A stretch of DNA of 64,000 nt, from the NCBI GenBank assembly GCA_023667225.1, contig JAMPAN010000002.1:1-64000 (forward strand). The letters are read 5' to 3'. This DNA comes from Oxalobacter formigenes (GTDB lineage: Bacteria > Pseudomonadota > Gammaproteobacteria > Burkholderiales > Burkholderiaceae_D). The translations under genes and the position numbers were made by a program. The notes under the pieces were generated by a model that did not search any database, had not been told where the DNA came from, and saw only the letters and a program-made list of their open reading frames with translations. Below are positions 1 through 8,326 of this stretch, piece by piece; the stretch's first letter is position 1; each line of letters begins with the position of its first letter.

Positions 1-2
1 GA

Positions 3-101
3 CGCGCAAACTGGAAAGGGAAGACCGGCTGCCGGATATGCCAACAGACAAAAGCGTCAGAGTATCTGAAGGGGCTGGAGAAGGTTGATGATGAGGAGTA
101 G
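3..101 (+). CDS. C-terminal end of an unidentified protein (partial)
   Basis: An open frame runs in from the left edge and stops at 99-101, leaving 32 residues. It contains a CRIC motif (Cys-x-x-Cys) near its start and ends in a Lys/Glu/Asp-rich helix-like stretch. A good terminator follows directly, so this frame is preferred over the other two, which stop earlier. Its place just inside a probable attachment site (347-403) suggests cargo of an integrated element. The family is not recognisable from so short a piece. Confidence 0.4.
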   Translation, partial: RANWKGKTGCRICQQTKASEYLKGLEKVDDEE

Positions 102-106
102 GGAAG

Positions 107-129
107 GCCGGACGGGTGTCCGGCTTTTT
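107..129 (+). terminator. Rho-independent terminator
   Basis: A perfect 7-bp stem (GCCGGAC/GTCCGGC) with a GGGT loop is followed by five T residues. It lies 5 bases after the stop codon of the partial gene at the left edge. Confidence 0.85.
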
Positions 130-254
130 GCACTAATACGCTGTTGCTTATTCTTTGAGCAAAATAATAGGAGCCATTATTTTCCTTGTTTTCGTGCTAA
201 AAAGCCCAAGGTTGTCCACAGAAAATGGGGATAAAAAGTCTTTTCGGCATTGCT

Positions 255-284
255 TTGCTTTCCCTCTGAAAAACAAGTTATAAT
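255..284 (+). promoter_or_regulatory. Sigma-70-like promoter
   Basis: TTGCTT (255-260) is separated by 18 bases from a perfect TATAAT (279-284). The start would fall near 291, upstream of the tRNA-Ser 3' fragment and of the membrane-protein gene at 445. No other gene lies just downstream, so it may serve that gene or be a relic of the integrated element. The rest of 130-346 shows no gene. Confidence 0.5.
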
Positions 285-346
285 CCAACCTCATGCCGAA
301 AGGGAAAACCGGATAACCCATTGATTTTTATTGATTTGCTTTCGTT

Positions 347-403
347 CTCGAAATCCGGTATACGGTAATTCCGTATCGTGGGTTCAAATCCCACCCTTCG
401 CCA
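347..403 (+). pseudogene. 3' half of a tRNA-Ser(CGA)-like gene, probable att site relic
   Basis: The sequence reads as a class II tRNA from the anticodon loop onward: CTCGAAA (347-353, anticodon CGA), TCCGG as the 3' anticodon strand (354-358), a long variable arm with stem TACGG/CCGTA (359-377), a perfect T arm GTGGG-TTCAAAT-CCCAC (378-394) and G-CCA at 400-403. There is no matching 5' half: the bases before 347 do not pair with TCCGG and no D arm is present. The acceptor strand is about two bases short. A fragment beginning in the anticodon loop is typical of the displaced tRNA end left at the far junction of a tyrosine-integrase element. The intact gene would then lie to the left of this window. 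Confidence 0.65.
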
Positions 404-444
404 TAGTTCGGTCTTGGATACAATAATCTTGCAGGGAAGGCAAT

Positions 445-1146
445 ATGATATTCAGAGGAGGCGGCAGGTATGCCGGGGGAAGGGGTGTGCTGGATCATCC
501 TTTTTTTTCGCCTGCGCTGGTCATTGTCCTGCTTGTTCTGCCGTTGGCAAACTGGCTCCTGCTTGATCGGGATACGGCTATCCGCGTAACTATTATTGTT
601 GATGAATACATTACCATTGCGCTTTATTTTGTCGCGATGGCGGTTCTCTTGTTTTACCGGCCCCGGGATAATAACCGGGTTCAGAATTTCAATTTCTGGA
701 TTTTTGAACTGATTACGCTGGGTGCGCTTTTGCGTGAGTGGGGTATCCAGCATTGGCTGACCAGAACGGATACTACAGCGCTGAAGATCCGTTTTTTCCT
801 GAATCCGGCGAACCCGCTGAGTGAAAAGATTGTGGCGGGATTATTTTTTCTGCTATGGGTTGCGGTTGCGATTCATCTTGTCTGGCGTTATGCCCTTTTC
901 ATGATACGGGAATTTTTTCAGGGTAATGCGGTTGTCTGGACGATTGCCACAACCTGTGTGGTGACGGTTTTTGCCAAGTTTATCGACCGCTATCCGGATA
1001 ATTACCGGCGGTTTACCGGGGAATCGCTCAGTCTTTTCTGGGATACCGGCTGTTCTTCTTTTGAGGAAATTACGGAAGCCTATCTTCCGATTCTTATTAT
1101 GATTGCCGCTATCCAGTTTTCCCGCAGCCGGATCAGGCGGTATTGA
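445..1146 (+). CDS. Hypothetical inner-membrane protein
   Basis: This 233-residue protein has about five hydrophobic helices (roughly residues 23-40, 52-72, 125-150, 160-180 and 212-228) joined by short charged loops, so it should be an integral membrane protein. The start is chosen because AGGGAAGG lies 6-7 bases upstream of ATG 445. I recognise no family signature. It is convergent with ugd and stands alone. If the tRNA fragment at 347-403 is an attachment site, this was the native gene downstream of tRNA-Ser. Confidence 0.7.
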   Translation: MIFRGGGRYAGGRGVLDHPFFSPALVIVLLVLPLANWLLLDRDTAIRVTIIVDEYITIALYFVAMAVLLFYRPRDNNRVQNFNFWIFELITLGALLREWGIQHWLTRTDTTALKIRFFLNPANPLSEKIVAGLFFLLWVAVAIHLVWRYALFMIREFFQGNAVVWTIATTCVVTVFAKFIDRYPDNYRRFTGESLSLFWDTGCSSFEEITEAYLPILIMIAAIQFSRSRIRRY

Positions 1147-1268
1147 CAGGCTGGCGACAGGTTTTCGCTTGTGCTGTAGTGTTGTAGTACGGGCTGTTTT
1201 TCGAGGTTGCCTGGAGGCAGCCTGCTTTGCTGCCAGGTGCAAGGCTATCCGGCGCGGCGTATTTTTGT

Positions 1269-2447
1269 CTAGTTATCCCCGAAGAGATCCCGGCTATAAA
1301 CTTTGTGTGCCACATCGCGTATTTCATCGGTGATGCGGTTGGCGACGATGATGTCGGCTTTTTCCTTGAATGCCTGAAGGTCGTTGACAACGCGGGAATT
1401 GAAAAAGTGCGGTTCGTGCAGAACCGGCTCATAGACAATGACTTCGATGCCTTTGGCCTTGACGCGTTTCATGACGCCCTGGATGCTGGAGGAGCGGAAG
1501 TTGTCTGACCCGGCTTTCATGACGAGGCGATAAATGCCGACAACGCCAGGGTGCTGTTTGACGATGCTGTCGGCAATAAAATCCTTGCGGGTGCGGTTGG
1601 ATTCGATAATGGCCTGGATAAGGTTCTGTGGCACTTTATTGTAGTTGGCCAGCAGCTGCTTGGTGTCTTTGGGGAGGCAATAGCCTCCGTAACCGAAGGA
1701 AGGGTTGTTGTAATGGTTGCCGATACGGGGATCCAGCGCGACGCCTTCGATGATCTGGCGGGAATCAATGCCAAGCGAGGCGGCATAGGTGTCCAGTTCG
1801 TTGAAATAGGCTACCCGCATGGCCAGGTAGGTGTTGGCAAAAAGCTTGATGGCTTCGGCTTCGGTCGGTTCGGTCAGGATAATCGGGACATTCTCATCTA
1901 TTGCGCCTTCTTTCAGCAGGTTGGCAAAGGACTGACCCCGTGCAGAGCGGTCTCCTACAACGATGCGTGAGGGATGCAGGTTGTCATACAGTGCTTTCCC
2001 TTCTCTTAAAAATTCCGGCGAGAAAATAAGGTTGCGGCACGGTAGCTCACGGGAAAGCCGTGCAGTAAAGCCGACAGGGACGGTTGATTTGATGACAATG
2101 AGCGCATCCGGGCAGAAGTGCATGGCGTCATGGATGACGCTCTCAACAGAACGAGTATCAAAATGGTTGGTTTCAGGGTCGTAGTCTGTCGGTGTGGCAA
2201 TGATGACATACTCTGCTCCCCGGTAGGCGTCTTCTTTGTCCAGGGTAGCCCGGAGGTTGAGCTTTTTGTTTTTCAGGTAGTCTTCTATTTCGGTATCAGC
2301 TGTTGGGGACTGACGCCGGTTGAGCATGTCCACTTTTTCTGGCAGTATGTCCAGTACGGCAACTTCATTGTGCTGGGCAAGCAGGATGGCGTTGGAGAGT
2401 CCGACAAATCCCATGCCGGCAATGGTAATTCTGGCGGGTGATTGCAT
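1269..2447 (-). CDS. ugd: UDP-glucose 6-dehydrogenase
   Basis: This 392-residue protein oxidises UDP-glucose to UDP-glucuronate with two NAD+. It is the short form and reads closely like E. coli Ugd. It has an N-terminal Rossmann motif [10 protein letters not shown] (residues 11-20), the substrate loop SPEFLREG, the central helix segment [17 protein letters not shown], and the catalytic cysteine motif [15 protein letters not shown] near residue 255. The C-terminal UDP-binding domain is complete ([19 protein letters not shown]). The product feeds capsule, LPS or L-Ara4N synthesis. It diverges from the envelope transferase at 2615, so an envelope role is plausible. Confidence 0.95.
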   Translation of the reverse strand: MQSPARITIAGMGFVGLSNAILLAQHNEVAVLDILPEKVDMLNRRQSPTADTEIEDYLKNKKLNLRATLDKEDAYRGAEYVIIATPTDYDPETNHFDTRSVESVIHDAMHFCPDALIVIKSTVPVGFTARLSRELPCRNLIFSPEFLREGKALYDNLHPSRIVVGDRSARGQSFANLLKEGAIDENVPIILTEPTEAEAIKLFANTYLAMRVAYFNELDTYAASLGIDSRQIIEGVALDPRIGNHYNNPSFGYGGYCLPKDTKQLLANYNKVPQNLIQAIIESNRTRKDFIADSIVKQHPGVVGIYRLVMKAGSDNFRSSSIQGVMKRVKAKGIEVIVYEPVLHEPHFFNSRVVNDLQAFKEKADIIVANRITDEIRDVAHKVYSRDLFGDN

Positions 2448-2614
2448 GGCAGTAAACTTAAGAAAACAGGCAGCTTTTCTACAGGGAGGAACAAGGCTGC
2501 AAAGATGACATTATAAGTAAAAATCAGGCAGGGCAGGCAGCTTTCCTGGTGCTGACTGCCCTGTATTTATATCAGGGAATGCCATTATAATTTTCTCTTT
2601 TGCCTGTTTTTCTC

Positions 2615-4564
2615 ATGCCGCGTCCGCTTGTTTTACGATTTTGCCGTCTTTTGCAGATGGCGGTTGCCACATGGGCGATGTTTTTTTTAATGCGTCTGTT
2701 TGATTTCGGATGGAATTGGGCTGATCTGGCAGGGTATCCGTGGCGGGAAACCGGCAGAGCTTTTTTTCTCGGATTCCGCTTTGATTTTTCGGCATTAGCT
2801 TACCTGATGGCGGCACCATCGTTATTGGCGTTTTTGCCGCTTCCCAAAGTTGTTGACCGCTGGCGCTGGCAGCTGGCTGCGCTGGTGCTGCTGGTGACAG
2901 CCTGCCCCCTGTTTTTTATGGGATGGGTGGATATGGAGCTGGTGCGTTTTGTCAAATCGAGAATGACATTCAGCTCGCTTTTTCTTTTCGGTGAGGGAGA
3001 GTTTTCTTTTGCCGATATGATGGGAAGTTATGCGCTTCTCGTGCTGGCAGGTGTGGCTTCCCTGTGTTCCTGGGGATATGTTTGCTGGCGGATTGCCTGC
3101 CGGGCAGCCGTTGAAAATGCCGGCTGGCCGCTTCGTTTTTCCCTGTACTGGATTCTTTTTGTTTTGCTGGTTATTGCTTTTCTGGTGATGGGTATTCGCG
3201 GCGGGGTGACGAATTCCAAGCCGCTTAGGGTAGTGGATACTTATCCGGATTTGCAGCTGGGAAATTGGGCACTTAATACGCCTTTTACTTTTATAAAGGA
3301 ATTGCGTTCCGCGCCGGATGCAGGCAAGACATATTTTGGCGATACCCAAAAGTTGCTGCCCTGGTTAAATGGTGGAGAGAAGCGGGTTTCGCTGATGGAA
3401 GGACGCCGCCCGCAGCAGCCGCAAAATGTGGTTGTTTTCCTGATGGAGAGTCTTTCCCAGGATCAGATGGGGACTGTCAATGGCCGGAAGGGTTTTACGC
3501 CTTTTCTTGACGGTTTGGCCGAAAAGTCGCTTTTCTTTCATGAGGCTTACGCCAATGCAAGCCGTTCCATAGAAGGGGTGCCGGCTGTGCTGGGCGGTAT
3601 TCCGGCCTGGGGGGGGGAGCCCTTTCTGGTTTCTCCTTATGCGACCGCCGAATTTGGCGGAATGGGAGCGCTTTTGGCTGAGCGCGGATATAAAACTGCC
3701 TTTTTTCACGGGGGGAAGAAAGGCACGATGTTTTTTGACAAATTTGCTGTCAGGGCCGGGTTTGAGCAACATTTTTCCAAAGAAGATTATCCTGACCCGG
3801 CAGATATGGATACTTCATGGGGGGTGTTTGACGAGCCGTATTTTCAGTATGTGGCAGGCAAGCTGGACGGGATGTATCAGACAGGGAGGCCTTTTGCCGT
3901 GGGGGTTTTTTCCCTGACTGCGCATTTTCCTTTCCATTTGCCGGAAAAATATATGGGCACTTTGCCTGATGGGCCTATTCCTGTTTTGCGATCTCAGGCT
4001 TATTCTGATTTGGCGCTTGCCCATTTTTTTGAAACGGCCAGGAAAAAGCCCTGGTTCAAGGATACGCTGTTTGTGATTACTGCCGACCATGGCACGCAGG
4101 TGCATCTGGAGAGCTATAAAAACGATCCGCTGGGGTCCTGGCGTATCCCGGTTATTTTTTATCATCCTTCTGTTTCGCTGCCGGCGGTGGATACGGCGCA
4201 GCCTGTCCAGCAGATTGATATTTTGCCTTCGATCATGGATTTCCTTGGAATGGATTCGGAGCGTTTGAGTCCACTTGGCCGTTCTGTTTTTTGTCCCGGC
4301 CCGCGGGTGGCGGTGGTGAGAACCGGCGCAGGTTTTTACAGTATGGAAGGGGAAACGGCGGTATTTGAGGCGAAAAACGGGGATAAGCCGACGGCTTATG
4401 TTCGTAAAACGGTTGATAAGCTGGCAGATGTGCCGCAGGAAACTTTGTTGCGGGGAAGGGCAGCTGTGGAGTTTTTTCAGGAGAGTTTGAAGCGGCGGCG
4501 TTTGTATCTGCCGGCGGCGGAGAAACCGCCGCTTGGAGGGAAACAGGGCGCTACATCAGGATAA
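2615..4564 (+). CDS. LTA-synthase/sulfatase-family envelope transferase
   Basis: This is a 649-residue membrane-anchored member of the alkaline phosphatase/sulfatase superfamily, of the kind that moves phosphoglycerol or similar groups onto envelope glycans. Five N-terminal membrane helices fill roughly the first 210 residues. A periplasmic catalytic domain follows, with NVVVFLMESLS (first metal-site strand), a nucleophile region ASRSIEGVPAVLGGIP, and the metal-binding FVITADHGTQ near residue 490. The expected Thr is replaced by Ser-rich SRS, as in many proteobacterial relatives. ATG 2615 is preferred; an in-frame TTG at 2600 would add five residues. No strong ribosome site is seen. The substrate cannot be read from the sequence. 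Its 3' end overlaps rng tail to tail. Confidence 0.8.
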   Translation: MPRPLVLRFCRLLQMAVATWAMFFLMRLFDFGWNWADLAGYPWRETGRAFFLGFRFDFSALAYLMAAPSLLAFLPLPKVVDRWRWQLAALVLLVTACPLFFMGWVDMELVRFVKSRMTFSSLFLFGEGEFSFADMMGSYALLVLAGVASLCSWGYVCWRIACRAAVENAGWPLRFSLYWILFVLLVIAFLVMGIRGGVTNSKPLRVVDTYPDLQLGNWALNTPFTFIKELRSAPDAGKTYFGDTQKLLPWLNGGEKRVSLMEGRRPQQPQNVVVFLMESLSQDQMGTVNGRKGFTPFLDGLAEKSLFFHEAYANASRSIEGVPAVLGGIPAWGGEPFLVSPYATAEFGGMGALLAERGYKTAFFHGGKKGTMFFDKFAVRAGFEQHFSKEDYPDPADMDTSWGVFDEPYFQYVAGKLDGMYQTGRPFAVGVFSLTAHFPFHLPEKYMGTLPDGPIPVLRSQAYSDLALAHFFETARKKPWFKDTLFVITADHGTQVHLESYKNDPLGSWRIPVIFYHPSVSLPAVDTAQPVQQIDILPSIMDFLGMDSERLSPLGRSVFCPGPRVAVVRTGAGFYSMEGETAVFEAKNGDKPTAYVRKTVDKLADVPQETLLRGRAAVEFFQESLKRRRLYLPAAEKPPLGGKQGATSG

Positions 4565-6014
4565 CGTCGTACTGATCCTGCTGGAAGGCGTTTTCTACTT
4601 GTAGGGAAATGGGTTTGCCGATGATGTCGCCCAATGCGGCAAGGTACTGGGATTCTTCTTCCAGGAACATGTCGATGACGACCTGGGATGCCAGGATGCG
4701 GAATTCTCTCTGACCAAAACGCCTGGCTTCGCTTTGGATATCCCGCATGATTTCGTAGCAGACGGTGCGCGGCGTTTTGACTTGTCCGCGGCCCTGGCAG
4801 ACCGGGCAGGATTCGCACAGGATATGTGCCAGGGATTCCCTTGTGCGTTTGCGTGTCATTTCTACCAGGCCCAGTGCGGAAAAATCGCTGACGGAGACTT
4901 TGGTTCGGTCGTTTGCCAGGGTTTTTTTCAATTCTTCCAGTACGGCTGTCCGGTGTTCCTGGTTTTCCATGTCGATAAAATCAAGGATGATGATGCCGCC
5001 CAGGTTTCGCAGGCGAAGCTGCCGGGCAATAGCGTGGGCTGCTTCCAGGTTGGTCTTGAAGATGGTGTCGTCAAAGTTGCGGCCGTTGACAAAACCGCCG
5101 GTATTGACGTCGATGGTTGTCATGGCCTCTGTCTGGTCAATGATGAGATAGCCGCCGGATTTCAGGTTGACTCGTTTTGCCAGGGCAAGCTGTATTTCGT
5201 TTTCCACACCGTACAGGTCAAAGAGGGAGCGTTCCCCTTCGTAGTATCTGAGCCGCTCCAGTATGTCCGGCGTATAGTTGGCGGCAAATTCCCGCAGGTG
5301 CAGGTAATCTTCGTAAGAGTCTATCTGGATGCTGCTGGTTTTTTCATGGACGAAATCGCGGAATACGCGCTGGGCAAGGCTCAGATCCTGGTATAAGAGG
5401 CAGGGGGCGGCGCTTTTTCTGGCGGTTTCTTTAATGGCGCCCCAGAGTTTGCGCAGGAAGTCGATATCGTTTTTCAGATCGTCTTCGGAGGCAGCTTCAG
5501 CTATAGTCCGGACGATGTAGCCGCCTTTTTCATCGGCAGGCAGGAGGGTTTGCACCCGGCTGCGGAGAAGTTCGCGTTCGGTTTCATCTTGAATGCGCTG
5601 GGAAATGCCGATGTGGTTTTCCTGCGGAAGATAAACCAGCATTCGCCCGGCAATGGAAATCTGGGTGGAAAGCCGTGCGCCTTTGGTGCCAAGCGGATCC
5701 TTGATGACCCGGACCATCAGGGACTGGCCGTCGGTCAGCATCCGTTCGATGGGGATCGGTTTTTCCGGCGAGCCATCGTTGTGGTGCGCCTCCCAGATAT
5801 CGGCAATATGAAGAAAAGCGGCGCGCTCCAGGCCAATGTCGATAAAGGCAGACTGCATGCCCGGCAAAACGCGCACGACCTTGCCGAGGTAAACATCGCC
5901 TGCCAATCCCCGGGTTTGCGTTCTTTCGATATGCAGTTCCTGTGTAGCGCCATGCGCTACAACGGCAATACGGGTTTCCTGCGGGGTAATATTGATCAGG
6001 ATGTCTTCTGTCAT
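4551..6014 (-). CDS. rng: Ribonuclease G
   Basis: This 487-residue protein is a single-strand endoribonuclease of the RNase E/G family, acting in 16S rRNA 5' maturation and mRNA decay. The N-terminal S1 domain contains GDVYLGKVVRVLPGMQSAFIDIGLERAAFLH (read in parts, residues 39-70). The DNase I-like catalytic core has IIDQTEAMTTIDVNTGGFVNG, with the metal-binding Asp, and IIILDFIDM. The Zn-link CPVCQGRG follows near residue 404. Length matches RNase G, not RNase E, since the long C-terminal scaffold is absent. The start overlaps the maf stop by four bases, so it is the last gene of the yebC-to-rng operon. Confidence 0.95.
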   Translation of the reverse strand: MTEDILINITPQETRIAVVAHGATQELHIERTQTRGLAGDVYLGKVVRVLPGMQSAFIDIGLERAAFLHIADIWEAHHNDGSPEKPIPIERMLTDGQSLMVRVIKDPLGTKGARLSTQISIAGRMLVYLPQENHIGISQRIQDETERELLRSRVQTLLPADEKGGYIVRTIAEAASEDDLKNDIDFLRKLWGAIKETARKSAAPCLLYQDLSLAQRVFRDFVHEKTSSIQIDSYEDYLHLREFAANYTPDILERLRYYEGERSLFDLYGVENEIQLALAKRVNLKSGGYLIIDQTEAMTTIDVNTGGFVNGRNFDDTIFKTNLEAAHAIARQLRLRNLGGIIILDFIDMENQEHRTAVLEELKKTLANDRTKVSVSDFSALGLVEMTRKRTRESLAHILCESCPVCQGRGQVKTPRTVCYEIMRDIQSEARRFGQREFRILASQVVIDMFLEEESQYLAALGDIIGKPISLQVENAFQQDQYDVILM

Positions 6015-6634
6015 GGGATATCAATGTCGGCTTTTCGAAGCAGCCGGGTTGTCTCAAAAAGGGGAAGGCCGACTATGCCGGAGTAGCTGCCGGAAATGCG
6101 GACAATGAATTTGGCTGCGAGGCCCTGTATGCCGTAGCCGCCGGCCTTGTCATACGGCTCAAGTGTGCTGCAATAGCTGTCAATTTCTTCGTTTGTCAGG
6201 TCGGCAAAGGTAACTTCGGATTCTTGCAGTTCCTGTAGAAGCTGGTCTTTTTTTCTGAGGGTGATGCAGGTCAGCACCTGGTGTGTTTTGCCGGACAGTT
6301 CCCGCAGCATGGCGGCGGCTTCTTTTTTGTTTTGCGGTTTTCCGAGGATACGATTGCCCAGTACAACGGTGGTATCTGCTGTCAGGATTGGGCGTGGCAG
6401 CCGGTAGCGTTGTTCCAGTGCCTGCCAGGCAAAATCCGCTTTTTTCCGGGAGATGCGCCTGACGTAATCATGCGGCAGCTCGCCTGGCAGCGCGTCTTCG
6501 TTCACCATATCGGCTTTTCCCCCGTCTGCCGGAGAAAAGGGCAGCAGTTCAAAATCAACGCCAATTTGACGGAGAAGCTCCCGGCGGCGGGGGCTTTTGG
6601 AGGCGAGATAGATTTTTTTGCCTGTCTGATTCAT
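6011..6634 (-). CDS. maf: Maf-family nucleoside triphosphate pyrophosphatase
   Basis: This 207-residue Maf/YhdE-type enzyme hydrolyses dTTP/UTP or modified NTPs to monophosphates (house-cleaning). Motifs are LASKSPRRRELL at residues 10-21 (phosphate binding), the catalytic LTADTTVVL near residue 105, and the late EPYDKAGGYGIQG signature. Maf precedes rng in many betaproteobacteria, and here the two overlap by four bases, suggesting coupling. The exact substrate class cannot be assigned from sequence. Confidence 0.92.
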   Translation of the reverse strand: MNQTGKKIYLASKSPRRRELLRQIGVDFELLPFSPADGGKADMVNEDALPGELPHDYVRRISRKKADFAWQALEQRYRLPRPILTADTTVVLGNRILGKPQNKKEAAAMLRELSGKTHQVLTCITLRKKDQLLQELQESEVTFADLTNEEIDSYCSTLEPYDKAGGYGIQGLAAKFIVRISGSYSGIVGLPLFETTRLLRKADIDIP

Positions 6635-6637
6635 GTT

Positions 6638-7111
6638 TTATCGGTTTCGGTGATAGGGGTGATTTTGCGTGAGTGACCAGGCACGGTAAAGCTGTTCGGC
6701 AAGCAGGATACGCACCATGCCGTGCGGCAGGGTCAGGCTGGAAAGACGGACAAGTTCATCCGCGTTTTTCTTGAATGCGCTGTTTAAGCCATCGGCGCCT
6801 CCTATCACAAAGGCGATATCACGGCCTTCCTGACGCCATTTTTCCAGTTCGCCGGACAGCTGCATGGTAGTGAGGTCTTTACCATGTTCGTCCAGCGCAA
6901 TAACCCGGCTATTTTTGGGCAGCGCTGCTTCAATCCGGGTTTGTTCCGCTGCCATGACGGATTGGGCCGATTTGCCTGCCGCCCGATCCGCAGGCCGGAT
7001 TTCTTTCAGGATGATCCGGCATTCCGGCGGCATACGCCGGGTATATTCCTCAAATCCGTTTTCAATCCATGCGGGCATTTTTTTCCCGACGGCGATAATA
7101 AGCAGCTGCAT
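6638..7111 (-). CDS. rlmH: 23S rRNA (pseudouridine-1915 N3) methyltransferase
   Basis: This 157-residue SPOUT methyltransferase methylates pseudouridine 1915 in helix 69 of 23S rRNA using SAM. The knot is visible as [25 protein letters not shown] and the C-terminal [19 protein letters not shown]. Length is that of E. coli RlmH. It follows rsfS, its usual neighbour, with a 12-base gap and precedes maf with a 3-base gap. Confidence 0.95.
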   Translation of the reverse strand: MQLLIIAVGKKMPAWIENGFEEYTRRMPPECRIILKEIRPADRAAGKSAQSVMAAEQTRIEAALPKNSRVIALDEHGKDLTTMQLSGELEKWRQEGRDIAFVIGGADGLNSAFKKNADELVRLSSLTLPHGMVRILLAEQLYRAWSLTQNHPYHRNR

Positions 7112-7123
7112 GGGTGAGAAGTA

Positions 7124-7672
7124 TCAGGCGTTATCGGCAGGTTTTGGCGTTGCCGCTTTTTTTGAAGCTGCTGCCGGGGAACGGGTTGCCCTGGCTTGGG
7201 TTGCCGCTTTCCCGGTTGGTTTTACCGCTGTTTTCTTTGCAGCAGGAGGTTGTTTTGCCGGTTTGGCGGCTTTGGCTTCTGAAGCGGCAGCTGTCTTGCG
7301 CCTGGCTGCCGGTTTTTTTGCAGCTGCCTTGGCTTTTTCCACGTCTATGGGTTTTTCTCCCCAGATTTCTTCCAGCTGGTAGTAGGCACGAATAGGCGGC
7401 TGCATGATGTGGACAACAATGTCTCCTACGTCAACCAGCACCCATTCGCCGGTTTCTTCACCTTCCATGCCTACGACTTCGCCGCCTGCCTGGCGGACTT
7501 TGTCTCGCACCGAGGCAGCCAGTGCTTTGGTCTGGCGGTTTGAGGTGCCGGAAGCAATGATAAGGCGGTCGAACATGCCGGTCATTTTGCTGGTGTCAAA
7601 CAGAGCAATGTCGGTAGCTTTGACGTCTTCCAGCGCGTCAATGATGATTCCCTGGAGTTTTTTGATATCCAT
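7124..7672 (-). CDS. rsfS: Ribosomal silencing factor RsfS with long basic tail
   Basis: The first ~112 residues are a standard RsfS/DUF143 domain, which binds L14 (uL14) and blocks subunit joining in stationary phase (DTSKMTGMFDRLIIASGTSNRQTKALA, EGEETGEWVLVDVGDIVVHIM, read in parts). The next ~70 residues are a low-complexity Ala/Lys/Pro tail of the histone H1 type (AKAAAKKPAARRKTAAA and similar). Ordinary RsfS proteins are 105-130 residues, so the tail is an added, probably disordered, nucleic-acid-binding extension. The start abuts the nadD stop, the conserved nadD-rsfS arrangement. Confidence 0.93.
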   Translation of the reverse strand: MDIKKLQGIIIDALEDVKATDIALFDTSKMTGMFDRLIIASGTSNRQTKALAASVRDKVRQAGGEVVGMEGEETGEWVLVDVGDIVVHIMQPPIRAYYQLEEIWGEKPIDVEKAKAAAKKPAARRKTAAASEAKAAKPAKQPPAAKKTAVKPTGKAATQARATRSPAAASKKAATPKPADNA

Positions 7673-8326
7673 TTAGTTTTTGTAAAGATGGTTGGCTACG
7701 ATATAGTCTAGCACCCCGAAGGGGATATGCGGATGGGAGGCTGCCGTCTGCCAGACGGTTTTTCTGATTTCTGTGGCGGAAATGTCAATGGGAAGGTTAT
7801 TTGCCAGGTAGGTCAGGCCGCATGGGGTTTCCCGGATGGTCTGCGCAGAAGAAAGCCTGGGGAAGAATTGTTTCTGCACATTGGCCGGGCAGGCATCCGG
7901 CCTGACGGAAAATCCGGGGCGCTGGGCAACTGCAATATGGGCCAGATAAAAAAGTGCCTGCCATTCATGCCAGGTGGGAAGGTTGATCAGCTGGTCTGCG
8001 CCGATAACCAGAACCAGGGGAGCCTGCTTTCCGCATTCTTTCCGAATAGTACGTAGGGTATCAACCGTATAGCAGGGGCTCTTCCGCCTGATTTCCTGCT
8101 CGTCGATGATGATGGAAAGCGGGGAGGCTGCAAAGGCCAGCCTGAGCATATCAACCCGTTGCGCAGGGGAGGCTATCAGAGGCGCTTTTTGCCAGGGCTG
8201 CCCGGCAGGAATAAGACGGAGCTGTTTTGTTGCAAAGAGGCGGCAAAAGTGGTCAGCCAGCGCAATGTGTCCGGCATGAACCGGGTCGAAACTGCCGCCG
8301 AGCAAAACGGTGCATTCTATGGTCAA
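7673..8326 (-). CDS. nadD: Nicotinate-nucleotide adenylyltransferase
   Basis: This enzyme makes nicotinate adenine dinucleotide from NaMN and ATP (NAD synthesis). It has the nucleotidyltransferase motif GGSFDPVHAGH near the start and ISATEIRK late. I chose a TTG start at 8326 because it overlaps the purD stop (TTGA), has GGGGG about five bases upstream, and gives 217 residues, close to the 213 of E. coli NadD. An upstream in-frame TTG at 8365 would add 13 residues inside purD. There is no suitable ATG. It forms the adjoining pair nadD-rsfS. Confidence 0.9.
   Translation of the reverse strand: MTIECTVLLGGSFDPVHAGHIALADHFCRLFATKQLRLIPAGQPWQKAPLIASPAQRVDMLRLAFAASPLSIIIDEQEIRRKSPCYTVDTLRTIRKECGKQAPLVLVIGADQLINLPTWHEWQALFYLAHIAVAQRPGFSVRPDACPANVQKQFFPRLSSAQTIRETPCGLTYLANNLPIDISATEIRKTVWQTAASHPHIPFGVLDYIVANHLYKN

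Noticed and set aside
212..220. TTGTCCACA resembling a DnaA box
   Set aside because: It is a single imperfect box with no cluster or A+T-rich unwinding region, so there is no support for an origin.
853..1242. 129-residue minus-strand frame opposite the membrane protein at 445
   Set aside because: The plus-strand frame has a good ribosome site and real membrane helices, while this one is low-complexity and basic.
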